From positions 124,001 through 188,000 of the forward strand of contig DLHI01000024.1 of the NCBI GenBank assembly GCA_002483135.1: DNA of 64,000 nt, written 5' to 3'. Below the pieces are notes generated by a model. That model was given only the letters and a program-made list of their open reading frames with translations, was not told the DNA's origin and did no database searches. Below are positions 49,744-59,067 of the stretch, piece by piece; position 1 is the first letter of the stretch, and each line of letters begins with the position of its first letter. The translations under genes were made by a program, and so were the position numbers. Source of the stretch: Hyphomonadaceae bacterium UBA7672 (GTDB lineage Bacteria > Pseudomonadota > Alphaproteobacteria > Caulobacterales > Hyphomonadaceae).

Positions 49744-50799
49744 ATGTCAGAGGAAATCCGCCTCACCTCCCTCGCCCATGGCGGCGGTTGCGGCTGCAAG
49801 CTCGCGCCCGCTGTGCTGCGCGACATCCTGTCCACCATGCCCGCCGCCGCTCCGTTCGCGAACCTGCTCGTCGGCACGGAAACGTCCGATGACGCCGCAG
49901 TCTGGAAACTGAACCCAGAGCAGGCCCTCGTCGCCACCACCGACTTCTTCATGCCCGTGGTCGACGACCCGTTCGAGTTCGGCCGCATCGCGGCGACCAA
50001 CGCGCTGTCCGACATCTACGCCATGGGCGCGACGCCCATCTTCGCGCTCGCCATCGTCGGCATGCCCGTCGGCGCCATGCCCGTCGCCATGATCCAGAAA
50101 ATCCTCGAAGGCGGCGCCTCCGTCTGCGCCGCCGCAGGCATCCCCATCGCCGGCGGCCACTCCATCGATAGCAAGGAACCGATCTACGGCCTCGTCGCCC
50201 TTGGCCTCGTCCACCCCGACCGGCTTCTCACCAACCGCACCGGCAAGCCCGGCGACGTGCTGATCCTCACCAAGCCCCTCGGCGTCGGCATCTACAGCGC
50301 GGCCCTCAAACAGAACCACCTCGACGCCGCCGGCTACGCAGCGATGATCGCGTCGACCACAAGGCTGAACACCTTTGGCAAGGACCTCGGCCAGAACCCA
50401 GCCGTCCACGCCCTAACCGACGTCACCGGCTTCGGACTCCTCGGCCACACGCTCGAAATGGCGCGCGGCGCGGGCCTCACCGCCGAGATCACATCTGCGC
50501 CGCCCCTGCTGCCCGGCGTCGAAGCGCTCGCCCGCTCCGGCGTCCGCACCGGCGCCTCCACCCGCAACTGGGACAGCTATGGCGAGGCCATCGTGCTGCC
50601 CGCCAGTTTCGATCCCTGGCGCGTCGACCTCCTCACCGACCCGCAAACCAGCGGCGGCCTCCTCATCGCCGCTGACCCATCGTCGGCAGACGCCATCCTC
50701 GCCAACGCCCATGCCGCCGGCTTCCGCTCCCCCGCCATCGTCGGCCGCCTGGTGGAGGGCCCAGCCCGGGTTATCGTTCGCAACGAGCCCTCCTTCTGA
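49744..50799 (+). CDS. selD: Selenide, water dikinase (selenophosphate synthetase)
   Basis: The protein has 351 residues; AAGGAG lies eight bases before the ATG. The N-terminal GGGCGCKLAP carries the catalytic cysteine and lysine (Cys form, not Sec). ATP-binding features of the AIR synthase fold are DDAAVWKL, TTDFFMPVVDDPFEFGRIAATNALSDIYAMGA, and DVTGFGLLGH. It makes selenophosphate from selenide and ATP. With mnmH across the short divergent region it forms a tRNA selenation unit; no selA or selB appears in this window. Confidence 0.97.
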   Translation: MSEEIRLTSLAHGGGCGCKLAPAVLRDILSTMPAAAPFANLLVGTETSDDAAVWKLNPEQALVATTDFFMPVVDDPFEFGRIAATNALSDIYAMGATPIFALAIVGMPVGAMPVAMIQKILEGGASVCAAAGIPIAGGHSIDSKEPIYGLVALGLVHPDRLLTNRTGKPGDVLILTKPLGVGIYSAALKQNHLDAAGYAAMIASTTRLNTFGKDLGQNPAVHALTDVTGFGLLGHTLEMARGAGLTAEITSAPPLLPGVEALARSGVRTGASTRNWDSYGEAIVLPASFDPWRVDLLTDPQTSGGLLIAADPSSADAILANAHAAGFRSPAIVGRLVEGPARVIVRNEPSF

Positions 50800-50890
50800 G
50801 CGCGCGATTTCGGGCCTCTACGGCCCGCCGGAACAATCCAGCAAATGAAACGTTGGGAGTCCTCGGTAATGACTCTGGAGGGACCCCGTC

Positions 50891-51013
50891 ATGAAAAAGC
50901 TCCTGCTTGCGGTTGCCGCGTTCGCCAGTTTCTCACTCGCCGCCTGCGAAGAGAAAAATCCCGTTGAGAAAGCTGCTGACGAAGTCGAAGACGTGATCGA
51001 CGAAGCCAACTAG
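50891..51013 (+). CDS. Entericidin-like small lipoprotein (40 residues)
   Basis: The start is at 50891, preceded by GGAGGG eight bases upstream. The peptide begins MKKLLLAVAAFASFSLAAC, a clear lipoprotein signal with a lipobox LAAC at residue 19, followed by an acidic helical tail (EEKNPVEKAADEVEDVIDEAN). Entericidins are similar small lipoproteins. Its role is unknown. It lies between selD and hemB and has its own ribosome-binding site. Confidence 0.75.
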   Translation: MKKLLLAVAAFASFSLAACEEKNPVEKAADEVEDVIDEAN

Positions 51014-51081
51014 GCGGCGTCCCCGCGTCCCGGTGACAATTCGTGGCTGAGCCGCTACCTGTTCCGCCAGAGGAACAGACC

Positions 51082-52089
<1,008 letters not shown>

Positions 52090-52091
52090 CG

Positions 52092-52823
52092 CTACTGCGC
52101 CCAGTGCGCCCGAAGCACGCCCGCCAGCTGCTGCGCCCGCTCATTGCAGGCCCAGTGCCCCGCGCCGCGTTCAACGTGCAGCGGAATGTCCCACCGCCGC
52201 GCAAAGCGCTCGGCGACTTCCAGCCGGACAAACGCATCCGTCTCCCCCCAGAAGACCTGCCCCCGCCGGGGCAACTTCGCGAGATCATCAACCCACGCCC
52301 CCTGGAACCGCAGTCCCTCGGCCGAGCGGTAGAGTTTCAGGATCGACTGCCGCATCGCCTTGTCGATGTGCGGAACCTCCCGCCGGGCCAGCGCCGCCGG
52401 CATGCCGCCCTCCACGAGCGCCTTTTCCAGCCTGCGCTTGTTGCGGATGGCCAGCATGGAAAGCTCGCCCAGCACCGGCGTCGCCCAGATCCGCGCCGTC
52501 TGGTGGCCGCGATACTCCGGATCGATCACGGCGTTCGCCACGCACCAGCTCGCCACCTTCTCCGGCGCCAGGCAGGCCGCACGCAGCACCAGCAGCGCCC
52601 CCCAGTCATGCCCCACCAGGTGCGCCTGCCCGTCCACCTTGCCGATCTCCCCGATCAGCCAGTCCGTGTAGGCGTCCTTTGTGCAGGCAAAGTCGCTGGG
52701 GACAGGCGCGCCAAATCCCGGCAGCGCAGGCGCCCGCCACTCGCGGGGCTTGAGGCCAAGCTCGGAAACCACCGGCTCCCACAGCGCCGGCGTATCCGGC
52801 ACGCCCGAGACAAAGATGATCAT
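52092..52823 (-). CDS. Alpha/beta hydrolase (epoxide hydrolase/haloalkane dehalogenase-like)
   Basis: The protein has 243 residues. The nucleophile elbow is VGHDWGALLV with aspartate as nucleophile, which separates it from esterases and puts it near epoxide hydrolases and haloalkane dehalogenases. The HGxP-like start is VSGVPDTPALW, the catalytic histidine is in GAGHWACNE. The substrate is unknown. Confidence 0.8.
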   Translation of the reverse strand: MIIFVSGVPDTPALWEPVVSELGLKPREWRAPALPGFGAPVPSDFACTKDAYTDWLIGEIGKVDGQAHLVGHDWGALLVLRAACLAPEKVASWCVANAVIDPEYRGHQTARIWATPVLGELSMLAIRNKRRLEKALVEGGMPAALARREVPHIDKAMRQSILKLYRSAEGLRFQGAWVDDLAKLPRRGQVFWGETDAFVRLEVAERFARRWDIPLHVERGAGHWACNERAQQLAGVLRAHWAQ

Positions 52824-52892
52824 GAGGCCTCTCCCGGGGCGGCGCAGCGCCAGACCTGATCTAGCGGCCGATCCACGCCTGCGGCAACCGCT

Positions 52893-53294
52893 TCAGGCCG
52901 CCGCCTCGAACCGCCCCCGTATCCACCGCCCCACGCCATACGCCAGCGCGATCCCCACGCAATCGGCGATGAAATCCACGATATCCGCCGACCGCCCGAG
53001 ATCGCTGCGCCCCTGCACCCACTCGATCCCCGCCCCCAGCACCACCATGTGCGCCAGCCAGAACCACAAATAGCGCCTCGGCAGCACCAGAACCCCCGGT
53101 CCCGTCAGGCAGGCGAACGCAACCGCATGAAAGATCTTGTCCTGGAACGGTATCGCCGGCGGCGGCCCATCCACCGGCGCGATGAAATACAACGCCGCCA
53201 CCGCCATGCCGAACCCCGACACCGCACCGAGCACCAGGAATACCGCGCCCTGCCGGCTCCACGGCCCTGCCTTGCTTGCCGACCCATCCGCCAT
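52893..53294 (-). CDS. VanZ-like membrane protein
   Basis: The protein has 133 residues. It shows the VanZ pattern: several membrane helices, FQDKIFHAVAFACLTGPGVLVLP, then AGIEWVQG...GRSADIVDFIADCVGIALAYG with the conserved acidic residues. Function in the family is poorly known. A second protein with the same pattern lies at 55469-55831. Confidence 0.8.
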   Translation of the reverse strand: MADGSASKAGPWSRQGAVFLVLGAVSGFGMAVAALYFIAPVDGPPPAIPFQDKIFHAVAFACLTGPGVLVLPRRYLWFWLAHMVVLGAGIEWVQGRSDLGRSADIVDFIADCVGIALAYGVGRWIRGRFEAAA

Positions 53295-53436
53295 CGCGCA
53301 CTCCCATGCCCGCTCGCGTTGCAGTGACTGCTCACCCCCAACGCGGCTCTATCGACAGACTCACCCGATGGTATTAATTCCACCTCTCCGCGAGCCTCCT
53401 CAAGAGCCGCCCCAAGACACGGACCCGCGCGGCCAC

Positions 53437-53898
53437 ATGATCCGCGACATGCAACCTGAGGATGTCGACGCCCTGGTGGCGATCGAGAAGGCCTGCTTCG
53501 CAGCCGGCTATGCCGACAAGATGATGTCTGCCGAAGACTTCGCCGAAATCCCGGATGACGCCGACGCCGCCCTGTTCTGCGCCATCGAGGCCACGGAAAG
53601 CGGAATTCAGGTCGCCGGCTACGCCTTTCTCCTGCTCGAAGACGGCGCTGCAAACTTCGACAGCCTCGCCGTCTCCCCGTCCCATCAGGGCAAGGGCTGG
53701 GGCGAGAAACTGTTTCGCCACGTCGAGCGTTACTGCCAGGACAATGCGATCCCGAGACTGAATCTCGAGATCAAGGAAACCAACTACCCCCTCCTCAAGC
53801 GCTATCACGGCTATGGCTATAAGTGCTTCGAGGTCGAGCCGGGCTTCTACGCTGATGGCTGGGGCGCAATCAGGATGCTGAAACACTTTGACGTATGA
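53437..53898 (+). CDS. GNAT-family N-acetyltransferase (RimI-like), paired with ATP-grasp ligase
   Basis: From the ATG at 53437 (MIRDMQPEDVDAL) the protein has 153 residues; an ATG at 53368 would add 23 residues of proline-rich sequence. GNAT motifs are NFDSLAVSPSHQGKGWGEKLFRHVE (acetyl-CoA loop HQGKGWG) and YPLLKRYHGYGYKCFEVEPGFYADG. Its end overlaps the ATP-grasp gene by 11 bp. Amidoligase systems that pair a GNAT protein with a RimK-type ATP-grasp enzyme are known; a shared peptide-modifying function is inferred. Confidence 0.8.
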   Translation: MIRDMQPEDVDALVAIEKACFAAGYADKMMSAEDFAEIPDDADAALFCAIEATESGIQVAGYAFLLLEDGAANFDSLAVSPSHQGKGWGEKLFRHVERYCQDNAIPRLNLEIKETNYPLLKRYHGYGYKCFEVEPGFYADGWGAIRMLKHFDV

Positions 53899-55369
53899 CT
53901 GGATCCTGATCGCGGACGACCTGCGCGACCTCGCCGCCCTCGGCGCGCCATTCCGCATGATGACCACGCGCGACTATGTGCTTCAGCCAAAACTCATGTC
54001 CGGCTCGCGCCCGAAAATCATCAACCTCGCGCGCAGTTACAATTACCAGACCGACGGCTATTACGCCTCGCTCCTGGCCGAGGCGCGCGGCCATCGCGTC
54101 GTCCCCACCGTCGAAACCCTGCTCGACCTCTACGACCGCGACATCCCTGACGACACCGCCTCCATCCTTGAGGAACTCCTCGACAAGGCCGTCGCCAAGG
54201 AACCCGCCAGCCCCGCGCCAGAGCGTCTCGTGGTGTGCTTCGGCGAAGTCGAGGACGAACGCTTCCGCAAGTTTGGCCGCCAGCTGTTTGACTGGTACCG
54301 GGCGCCCGTCGTCACGGTCACCACCATGCCTAACGGCGCGCCCGGCCCCAACGGCTCGGGAAAAGTGAAGATCAAGCGCATCCGCATCACGCCCTTCACC
54401 CGCCTCGAAGACGACGAACTCGACTTCTTCGTGAAAAGCCTCACCGCCTACACCGAACGTTCGTGGAAAAGCCCCAAGGCGCGGATCATTCCCAAATGGT
54501 CCATCGCCGTGCTGCACGATCCCAACGAAGCCCTCGCCCCTTCCAACGTCGAAAGCCTGAAACACTGGGCCCGCCTCGCTGAAAAAGAAGGCGTCGAGAT
54601 CGAGCCGATCACGAAACGCGACTTCAACCGCCTCTCGGAATTCGACGCGCTGATGATCCGCGAGACCACCTCGATCAAGAACCACACCTATCGCTTCGCC
54701 CGCAAAGCCGTCGCCGAAGGCATGCCGGTCATCGACGACCCCATCTCGATGATCCGCTGCACCAACAAGGTCTATCTCTGGGAACGTCTGCAGGGCGCGG
54801 GCCTGCCCGCACCCGAGACCATGATCATCCAGGACAAGACGGATCTCGAGGAAGTCGCCGACAAGCTCAATTTCCCCGTCGTCCTCAAAATTCCCGACGG
54901 CTCCTTCTCGCGCGGCATTCGCAAGGCCTCGTCCATGCAGGAACTGCGCGAGATCGTGAAGGCCTTCCTCGAAGACTCAGACCTCTGCATCGCCCAGAAA
55001 TTCGTGCCCACCGAGTTCGATTGGCGTGTCGGCGTGCTCGACAAGCGGCCGCTCTTCGTCTGCCAGTACATGATGGCGCGCGGCCACTGGCAGATCATCA
55101 AGCACCAGGAAGGCGCCGCCTCCGTTGAAGGCGGCCACAAGGCCATCCCCGTCGCCGAAGCTCCCGCTGACGTCGTCGACGTCGCCGTCCGCGCCGCCAA
55201 CCTCATCGGCGATGGCTTCTACGGCGTCGATCTAAAATCCGGCCCCGATGGCCCCATGGTCATCGAAGTCAACGACAACCCCAACCTCGATCACGGCGTC
55301 GAAGACGAGGCCGACCGCCAGGTCTGGAGTCGCCTCACCGAATGGTTCGTGAAACGCTTGAACGCCTGA
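53888..55369 (+). CDS. RimK-like ATP-grasp ligase with RLAN N-terminal domain
   Basis: The protein has 493 residues. The TTG at 53888 is the only start between the upstream in-frame stop and the conserved YDWILIADD; it lies inside the GNAT stop. The N-terminal domain (about 1-200; RPKIINLARSYNYQTDGYYASLLAEARGH) is the RLAN type. The ATP-grasp part has NKVYLWERLQGAGLPAPET, FPVVLKIPDGSFSRGI, CIAQKFVPTEFDWRVGVLDKRPLFVCQY, and the metal-binding end MVIEVNDNPNLDHGVED. It should form a peptide-like bond between a carboxylate and an amine. The substrate is unknown. Confidence 0.9.
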   Translation: MTYDWILIADDLRDLAALGAPFRMMTTRDYVLQPKLMSGSRPKIINLARSYNYQTDGYYASLLAEARGHRVVPTVETLLDLYDRDIPDDTASILEELLDKAVAKEPASPAPERLVVCFGEVEDERFRKFGRQLFDWYRAPVVTVTTMPNGAPGPNGSGKVKIKRIRITPFTRLEDDELDFFVKSLTAYTERSWKSPKARIIPKWSIAVLHDPNEALAPSNVESLKHWARLAEKEGVEIEPITKRDFNRLSEFDALMIRETTSIKNHTYRFARKAVAEGMPVIDDPISMIRCTNKVYLWERLQGAGLPAPETMIIQDKTDLEEVADKLNFPVVLKIPDGSFSRGIRKASSMQELREIVKAFLEDSDLCIAQKFVPTEFDWRVGVLDKRPLFVCQYMMARGHWQIIKHQEGAASVEGGHKAIPVAEAPADVVDVAVRAANLIGDGFYGVDLKSGPDGPMVIEVNDNPNLDHGVEDEADRQVWSRLTEWFVKRLNA

Positions 55370-55468
55370 GCCGGGCCGCCAACGCACCCCTATCCCCCAC
55401 ACTTCCACCGACCGTTTCAGCCCGATTTTAACGCCTCCATGCGACGGTCCCGAGTTCAGGGGCGTCGC

Positions 55469-55831
55469 GTGAAACCAAATCTTCTCCATGTTCGCATCTT
55501 CGTCGGCTTCGGCTTCATCACGCTGATCGTGCTGTTGCTTGGCCCGTTCCAGGGCCTCGAGGGCAAGCTCGGCCTGTCGGACAAGACGGCCCACGCCGCC
55601 GCGTTTTATGTCCTCAGCCTCGGCCTCTTCGCCTCGCTCCCCCGCATCCGCCGGACCGACCTCGCCTTTGGCGTCGCAGCCTTCGCCGCCGCCACCGAAG
55701 TTGCGCAGACCTTCACCGGCCGCTCGGGCTCGTTCGAGGATTTCGGCGCCGACGCCGCTGGCATCGCAATCGCCGTCCTTCCCGCCATGGTCGAACGCCT
55801 GCGCTACGCCCTGCGCGCCGCCGAAGGCTGA
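55469..55831 (+). CDS. VanZ-like membrane protein, second
   Basis: The GTG start at 55469 has AGGGG upstream and gives 120 residues; an ATG at 55439 has no such site. Three to four membrane helices, the patch GLSDKTAHAAAFYVLSLGLFASLP and the acidic motif EVAQTFTGRSGSFEDFGADAAGIAI are VanZ-like. It is convergent with the M28 peptidase gene, 4 bp apart. Confidence 0.78.
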   Translation: MKPNLLHVRIFVGFGFITLIVLLLGPFQGLEGKLGLSDKTAHAAAFYVLSLGLFASLPRIRRTDLAFGVAAFAAATEVAQTFTGRSGSFEDFGADAAGIAIAVLPAMVERLRYALRAAEG

Positions 55832-55835
55832 GCCG

Positions 55836-57404
55836 TCACTTCGGCGCCCACTGACTCCCGGCTACGAACCCCGGCCTCACCGGATCGTTCGCGACGTCCC
55901 CGGTCAGCCGATAGAAGAACAGGTTCATATCCCGCGCCGCGCCCCAATCGAGCGGCTGTCCCATATCGTCCTGGGGCCGGTGATACCGGCTCTGATACCA
56001 TTCGCGATACCGCGCCTCGGCATCCGTGCCCGGATCGAACCCGAACACGAAGTTCACGGCAGGTATGCCCATGCGCAGGAAGGGAAAGTGATCCGTCCGC
56101 TGATTGAGGTTCCGCTCCGGCTCCATGTCGCGCCGCAGCTCGATCCCCATACCCGCCGCTACACGCCGCGCATTCGTCGCCAGCGTCGTGTCATCAATTC
56201 CGTGCATGGTGAGGATCTTCAGCGGGAACAACGGCCGCAACTGATCAAGATTGATCACCGCCGCAATCTTCTCCTTTGGCACGGTCAGATGCGACGAATA
56301 ATAGTACGACCCGAGCAGCCCTTTCTCCTCGCCGGTATAGGCCGCGAACAGCACGCTGCGCTTGAACCCCGCGCCCGCCTGCCGCTCTGCCAGCCGGATC
56401 AGGCTCGCCACATAGGCCGCATCGTCAAACGCGCCATTGTAAAGCGCGTCGCCATTCACCGGCTCGCCATAGCCATATCCATCCAGGTGCGCCGAAACGA
56501 GCACGATCTCGTCCTTCAACACCGGATCAGTCCCCGGCAACATCGCCAGCACATTGTCCGACTGAAGCTCGCGCTGCGAAATCGCGAACGTGGCATACAG
56601 CGACGCGGGAATGTCAAAGCTGGGCAGGTGCTGCGAAGCCGCTCCGGCTTTCAGAAGCTCGTCCGCATTCTGCCCCGATCCGGCGATCACTTCATCCAGC
56701 GCATCAGCCGCCAGCCGCATCACCACCACGCCCGCATGCGCCGGCGGCGGCGCATCGCGGAATGTGATTGCGCGCGCATACGCCTCGGGCCAGCGCGAAG
56801 GTTCGATGGTGAACCCCGGATCATCCACATTGATGATCCCCACAGCCCCTGCCTTGGCCACCGCCTCGAGCCGCTGCGCCCCGGTCGTCATGCCGGCCCG
56901 TCGTGCGCCAAAACAGATGACGATTGCGTTCTGAACCCGAGTCATATCCTCCGGTCTGCAATACCCTCGAAAGACCATCTCAGCACGGAGCTCGCGCGGA
57001 AGCGAAGATGTCGGCCGCACTGTGATGTCGTGAAGAAAGTCGAGCTCCCGGATCGTCTTTACAAACACCAGTTCGTCATCTTGCTTAGCCTCCCCGAGAT
57101 CGCTCAGGATTGTGAATCGCGTCCCCTCCTTCTCGACGCGCACTTCCTGCAGCAACAACGCCTGGCGATACCCGCCATTCTCTCCGGCCGGCTTCAACCC
57201 AGCCGCACGAAACCGCGCCTCGACATAATCCGCCGCGCGGTCATACCCCGCCGAGCCCGTATCGCGCCCCTCCATTGCATCGCTGGAAAGATCGCCCGTG
57301 ATGCTCCACCACGCGACCGTATCAGCATCCGTCCCCGCGGGCGGCGCCGGCACGCTCGAACAGGCGCCGACCAACACAGCCGCCGCAACCATCAACCGCT
57401 TCAT
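55836..57404 (-). CDS. M28-family metallopeptidase lipoprotein with PA-like insert
   Basis: The protein has 522 residues from the ATG at 57404 (AGGGGAAA upstream). A lipoprotein signal (MKRLMVAAAVLVGAC) targets it to a membrane. A PA-like insert runs from about 130 to 270. The M28 zinc site is seen as AHLDGYG (H, D-type), GAFDDAA (bridging D), YTGEEKGLLGS (catalytic and ligand glutamates) and DHFPFLRMG (H). It probably trims peptides in the periplasm or at the outer membrane. It is followed 10 bp upstream on the same strand by xseA. Confidence 0.9.
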   Translation of the reverse strand: MKRLMVAAAVLVGACSSVPAPPAGTDADTVAWWSITGDLSSDAMEGRDTGSAGYDRAADYVEARFRAAGLKPAGENGGYRQALLLQEVRVEKEGTRFTILSDLGEAKQDDELVFVKTIRELDFLHDITVRPTSSLPRELRAEMVFRGYCRPEDMTRVQNAIVICFGARRAGMTTGAQRLEAVAKAGAVGIINVDDPGFTIEPSRWPEAYARAITFRDAPPPAHAGVVVMRLAADALDEVIAGSGQNADELLKAGAASQHLPSFDIPASLYATFAISQRELQSDNVLAMLPGTDPVLKDEIVLVSAHLDGYGYGEPVNGDALYNGAFDDAAYVASLIRLAERQAGAGFKRSVLFAAYTGEEKGLLGSYYYSSHLTVPKEKIAAVINLDQLRPLFPLKILTMHGIDDTTLATNARRVAAGMGIELRRDMEPERNLNQRTDHFPFLRMGIPAVNFVFGFDPGTDAEARYREWYQSRYHRPQDDMGQPLDWGAARDMNLFFYRLTGDVANDPVRPGFVAGSQWAPK

Positions 57405-57414
57405 GGCTTTCCCC

Positions 57415-58896
57415 TCAGAACAGATTGCCCTGATCATCCTCGTCGCGAACCCGCTTGCGAATGCGCGGCCGCACCTTCTCGGGACCGCCGGGCGCCTGCC
57501 CGGCATCGCCGCCGCGAGGCGGCGCACTCGCGCCCGCCACCGCATCCCGCTCCCCATCCGCAAACCTCAGCCGCAGCTTGTCCCCATCCGCCAGCGACCC
57601 AGCCGACCGCACCAGCCTGCCATCGCTGCGCGTCACCAGCGCAAACCCGCGCGCCAGGACGCGCTGATGCGAGACCGACTCCAGCACACGCGCCTGCCCC
57701 GCAAGCGCCTCGCGCAGCCGTCGTATCCGCCGCTCCATCGCCGGCTTCAACCGCGCCGACACGCGCGCAACCTCGCTGCGCTTGCCCGCAATCTCCCGCC
57801 GCAAGGCCGCCGGCCGCAACCCGCCGCCGGCTTGATCAAACCGCGCCCGCTTGCGCGCAAGCATCCGCGACAGCGACCCGCCAAATCTCTGCGCCGCCAT
57901 GTCCAGCCGCTGCCTTGGCCCCTGCAGCAGCGCATCCAGCTTCGGCAAACGCCCACTCGCCGACCGCAGCTCCAGCTTCCGCTTCTCCAGCGTGCCCACC
58001 AGCCTTCGCGACAACCTCCCGCCCAACGTCTCCACCTGCGCCATCAACTCTGCGCGTACCGGCAGCGCCATCTCCGCCGCCCCCGTCGGCGTCGGCGCAC
58101 GCCGGTCCGATGCGTAGTCGATCAGCGTCATGTCCGTCTCGTGCCCCACAGCGGAGATCAGCGGGATGACGCTGTCCGCCGTCGCGCGCACCACGCGCTC
58201 CTCGTTGAACGGCCAAAGGTCCTCGATCGACCCGCCGCCCCGCGCCACGATGATCACATCGGGCCGCGGAATGGCCCCGCCAGGCTTCAGCGCATTGAAT
58301 CCCCGAATGCCCGCTTCCACTTCAGCAGCGGCGCGCTCGCCCTGCACCAGCGCCGGCCAGATGATCACATGAACCGGAAAGCGATCCCGCACGCGATGAA
58401 GAATGTCGCGGATCACCGCCCCCGTCGGACTCGTCACCACGCCGATCACGGCGGGCAGGAACGGGATCGCTTTCTTGCGCTCCTGCGCAAACAGACCTTC
58501 CGCCGCCAGCTTCTTCTTGCGCTCCTCCAGCAGCTGCATCAGCGCGCCAAGCCCCGCCGGCCGCATCCGCTCCGCAATCATCTGGTAGTTGGACCGCCCC
58601 GGATAAGTCGACAGCCGCCCCTCGGCCACAACCTCCAGCCCCTCTTCGGGATTGAACGGAAGCTTCGCCGCGCTGCCCTTCCACATGACGGTGTTGAGCG
58701 TCGCGCCCTCATCCTTGATGTCGAAATACAGGTGGCCAGATTTGGCCAGCACCACCCGCCCCAACTCCCCGCGCACGCGCACGAAGGCGAAATTCTCCTC
58801 CACCGTACGCTTGAGGTGCCCCGCCAGCTCGGAGACCGTCATCTCCGGCGAGTTGGATCCCGGCTGTTCCGGCTGCGATTCGAGTCTCTCATCCAT
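57415..58896 (-). CDS. xseA: Exodeoxyribonuclease VII large subunit
   Basis: The protein has 493 residues. The N-terminal OB-like domain (MTVSELAGHLKRTVEENFAFVRVRGELG) is followed by the catalytic part (RPAGLGALMQLLEERKKKLAAEGLF, GVVTSPTGAVIRDILHRVRDRFP, DVIIVARGGGSIEDLWPFNEE, SAVGHETDMTLIDYASDRRAPTPTGAAE). The long helical C-terminal part is typical. It forms exonuclease VII with XseB, which is not in this window. Confidence 0.96.
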   Translation of the reverse strand: MDERLESQPEQPGSNSPEMTVSELAGHLKRTVEENFAFVRVRGELGRVVLAKSGHLYFDIKDEGATLNTVMWKGSAAKLPFNPEEGLEVVAEGRLSTYPGRSNYQMIAERMRPAGLGALMQLLEERKKKLAAEGLFAQERKKAIPFLPAVIGVVTSPTGAVIRDILHRVRDRFPVHVIIWPALVQGERAAAEVEAGIRGFNALKPGGAIPRPDVIIVARGGGSIEDLWPFNEERVVRATADSVIPLISAVGHETDMTLIDYASDRRAPTPTGAAEMALPVRAELMAQVETLGGRLSRRLVGTLEKRKLELRSASGRLPKLDALLQGPRQRLDMAAQRFGGSLSRMLARKRARFDQAGGGLRPAALRREIAGKRSEVARVSARLKPAMERRIRRLREALAGQARVLESVSHQRVLARGFALVTRSDGRLVRSAGSLADGDKLRLRFADGERDAVAGASAPPRGGDAGQAPGGPEKVRPRIRKRVRDEDDQGNLF

Positions 58897-59067
58897 TGGC
58901 GAACTATAGCGACCCGGTTGAAGACGTCAGGCGCTGCGTCATGGGGCAGTCCGATTGTCCACCGTTCACCGTATCGTCATTGTCACAGGGTTTGGCTGTC
59001 GACCAAAGCACATTACAGGGTCGTAACTCCGCCTTCTGGCCGCCAGATTTCCCGGACCTTGTGCAGC

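Noticed and set aside
55539..58169. 876-codon plus-strand open frame
   Set aside because: It is the shadow of the M28 peptidase and xseA; no protein-like features.
57298..59067. 590-codon N-terminal extension of the receptor gene at 59068
   Set aside because: It is antisense to xseA and low in complexity (R, P, H rich); the signal peptide at 59068 marks the true start.
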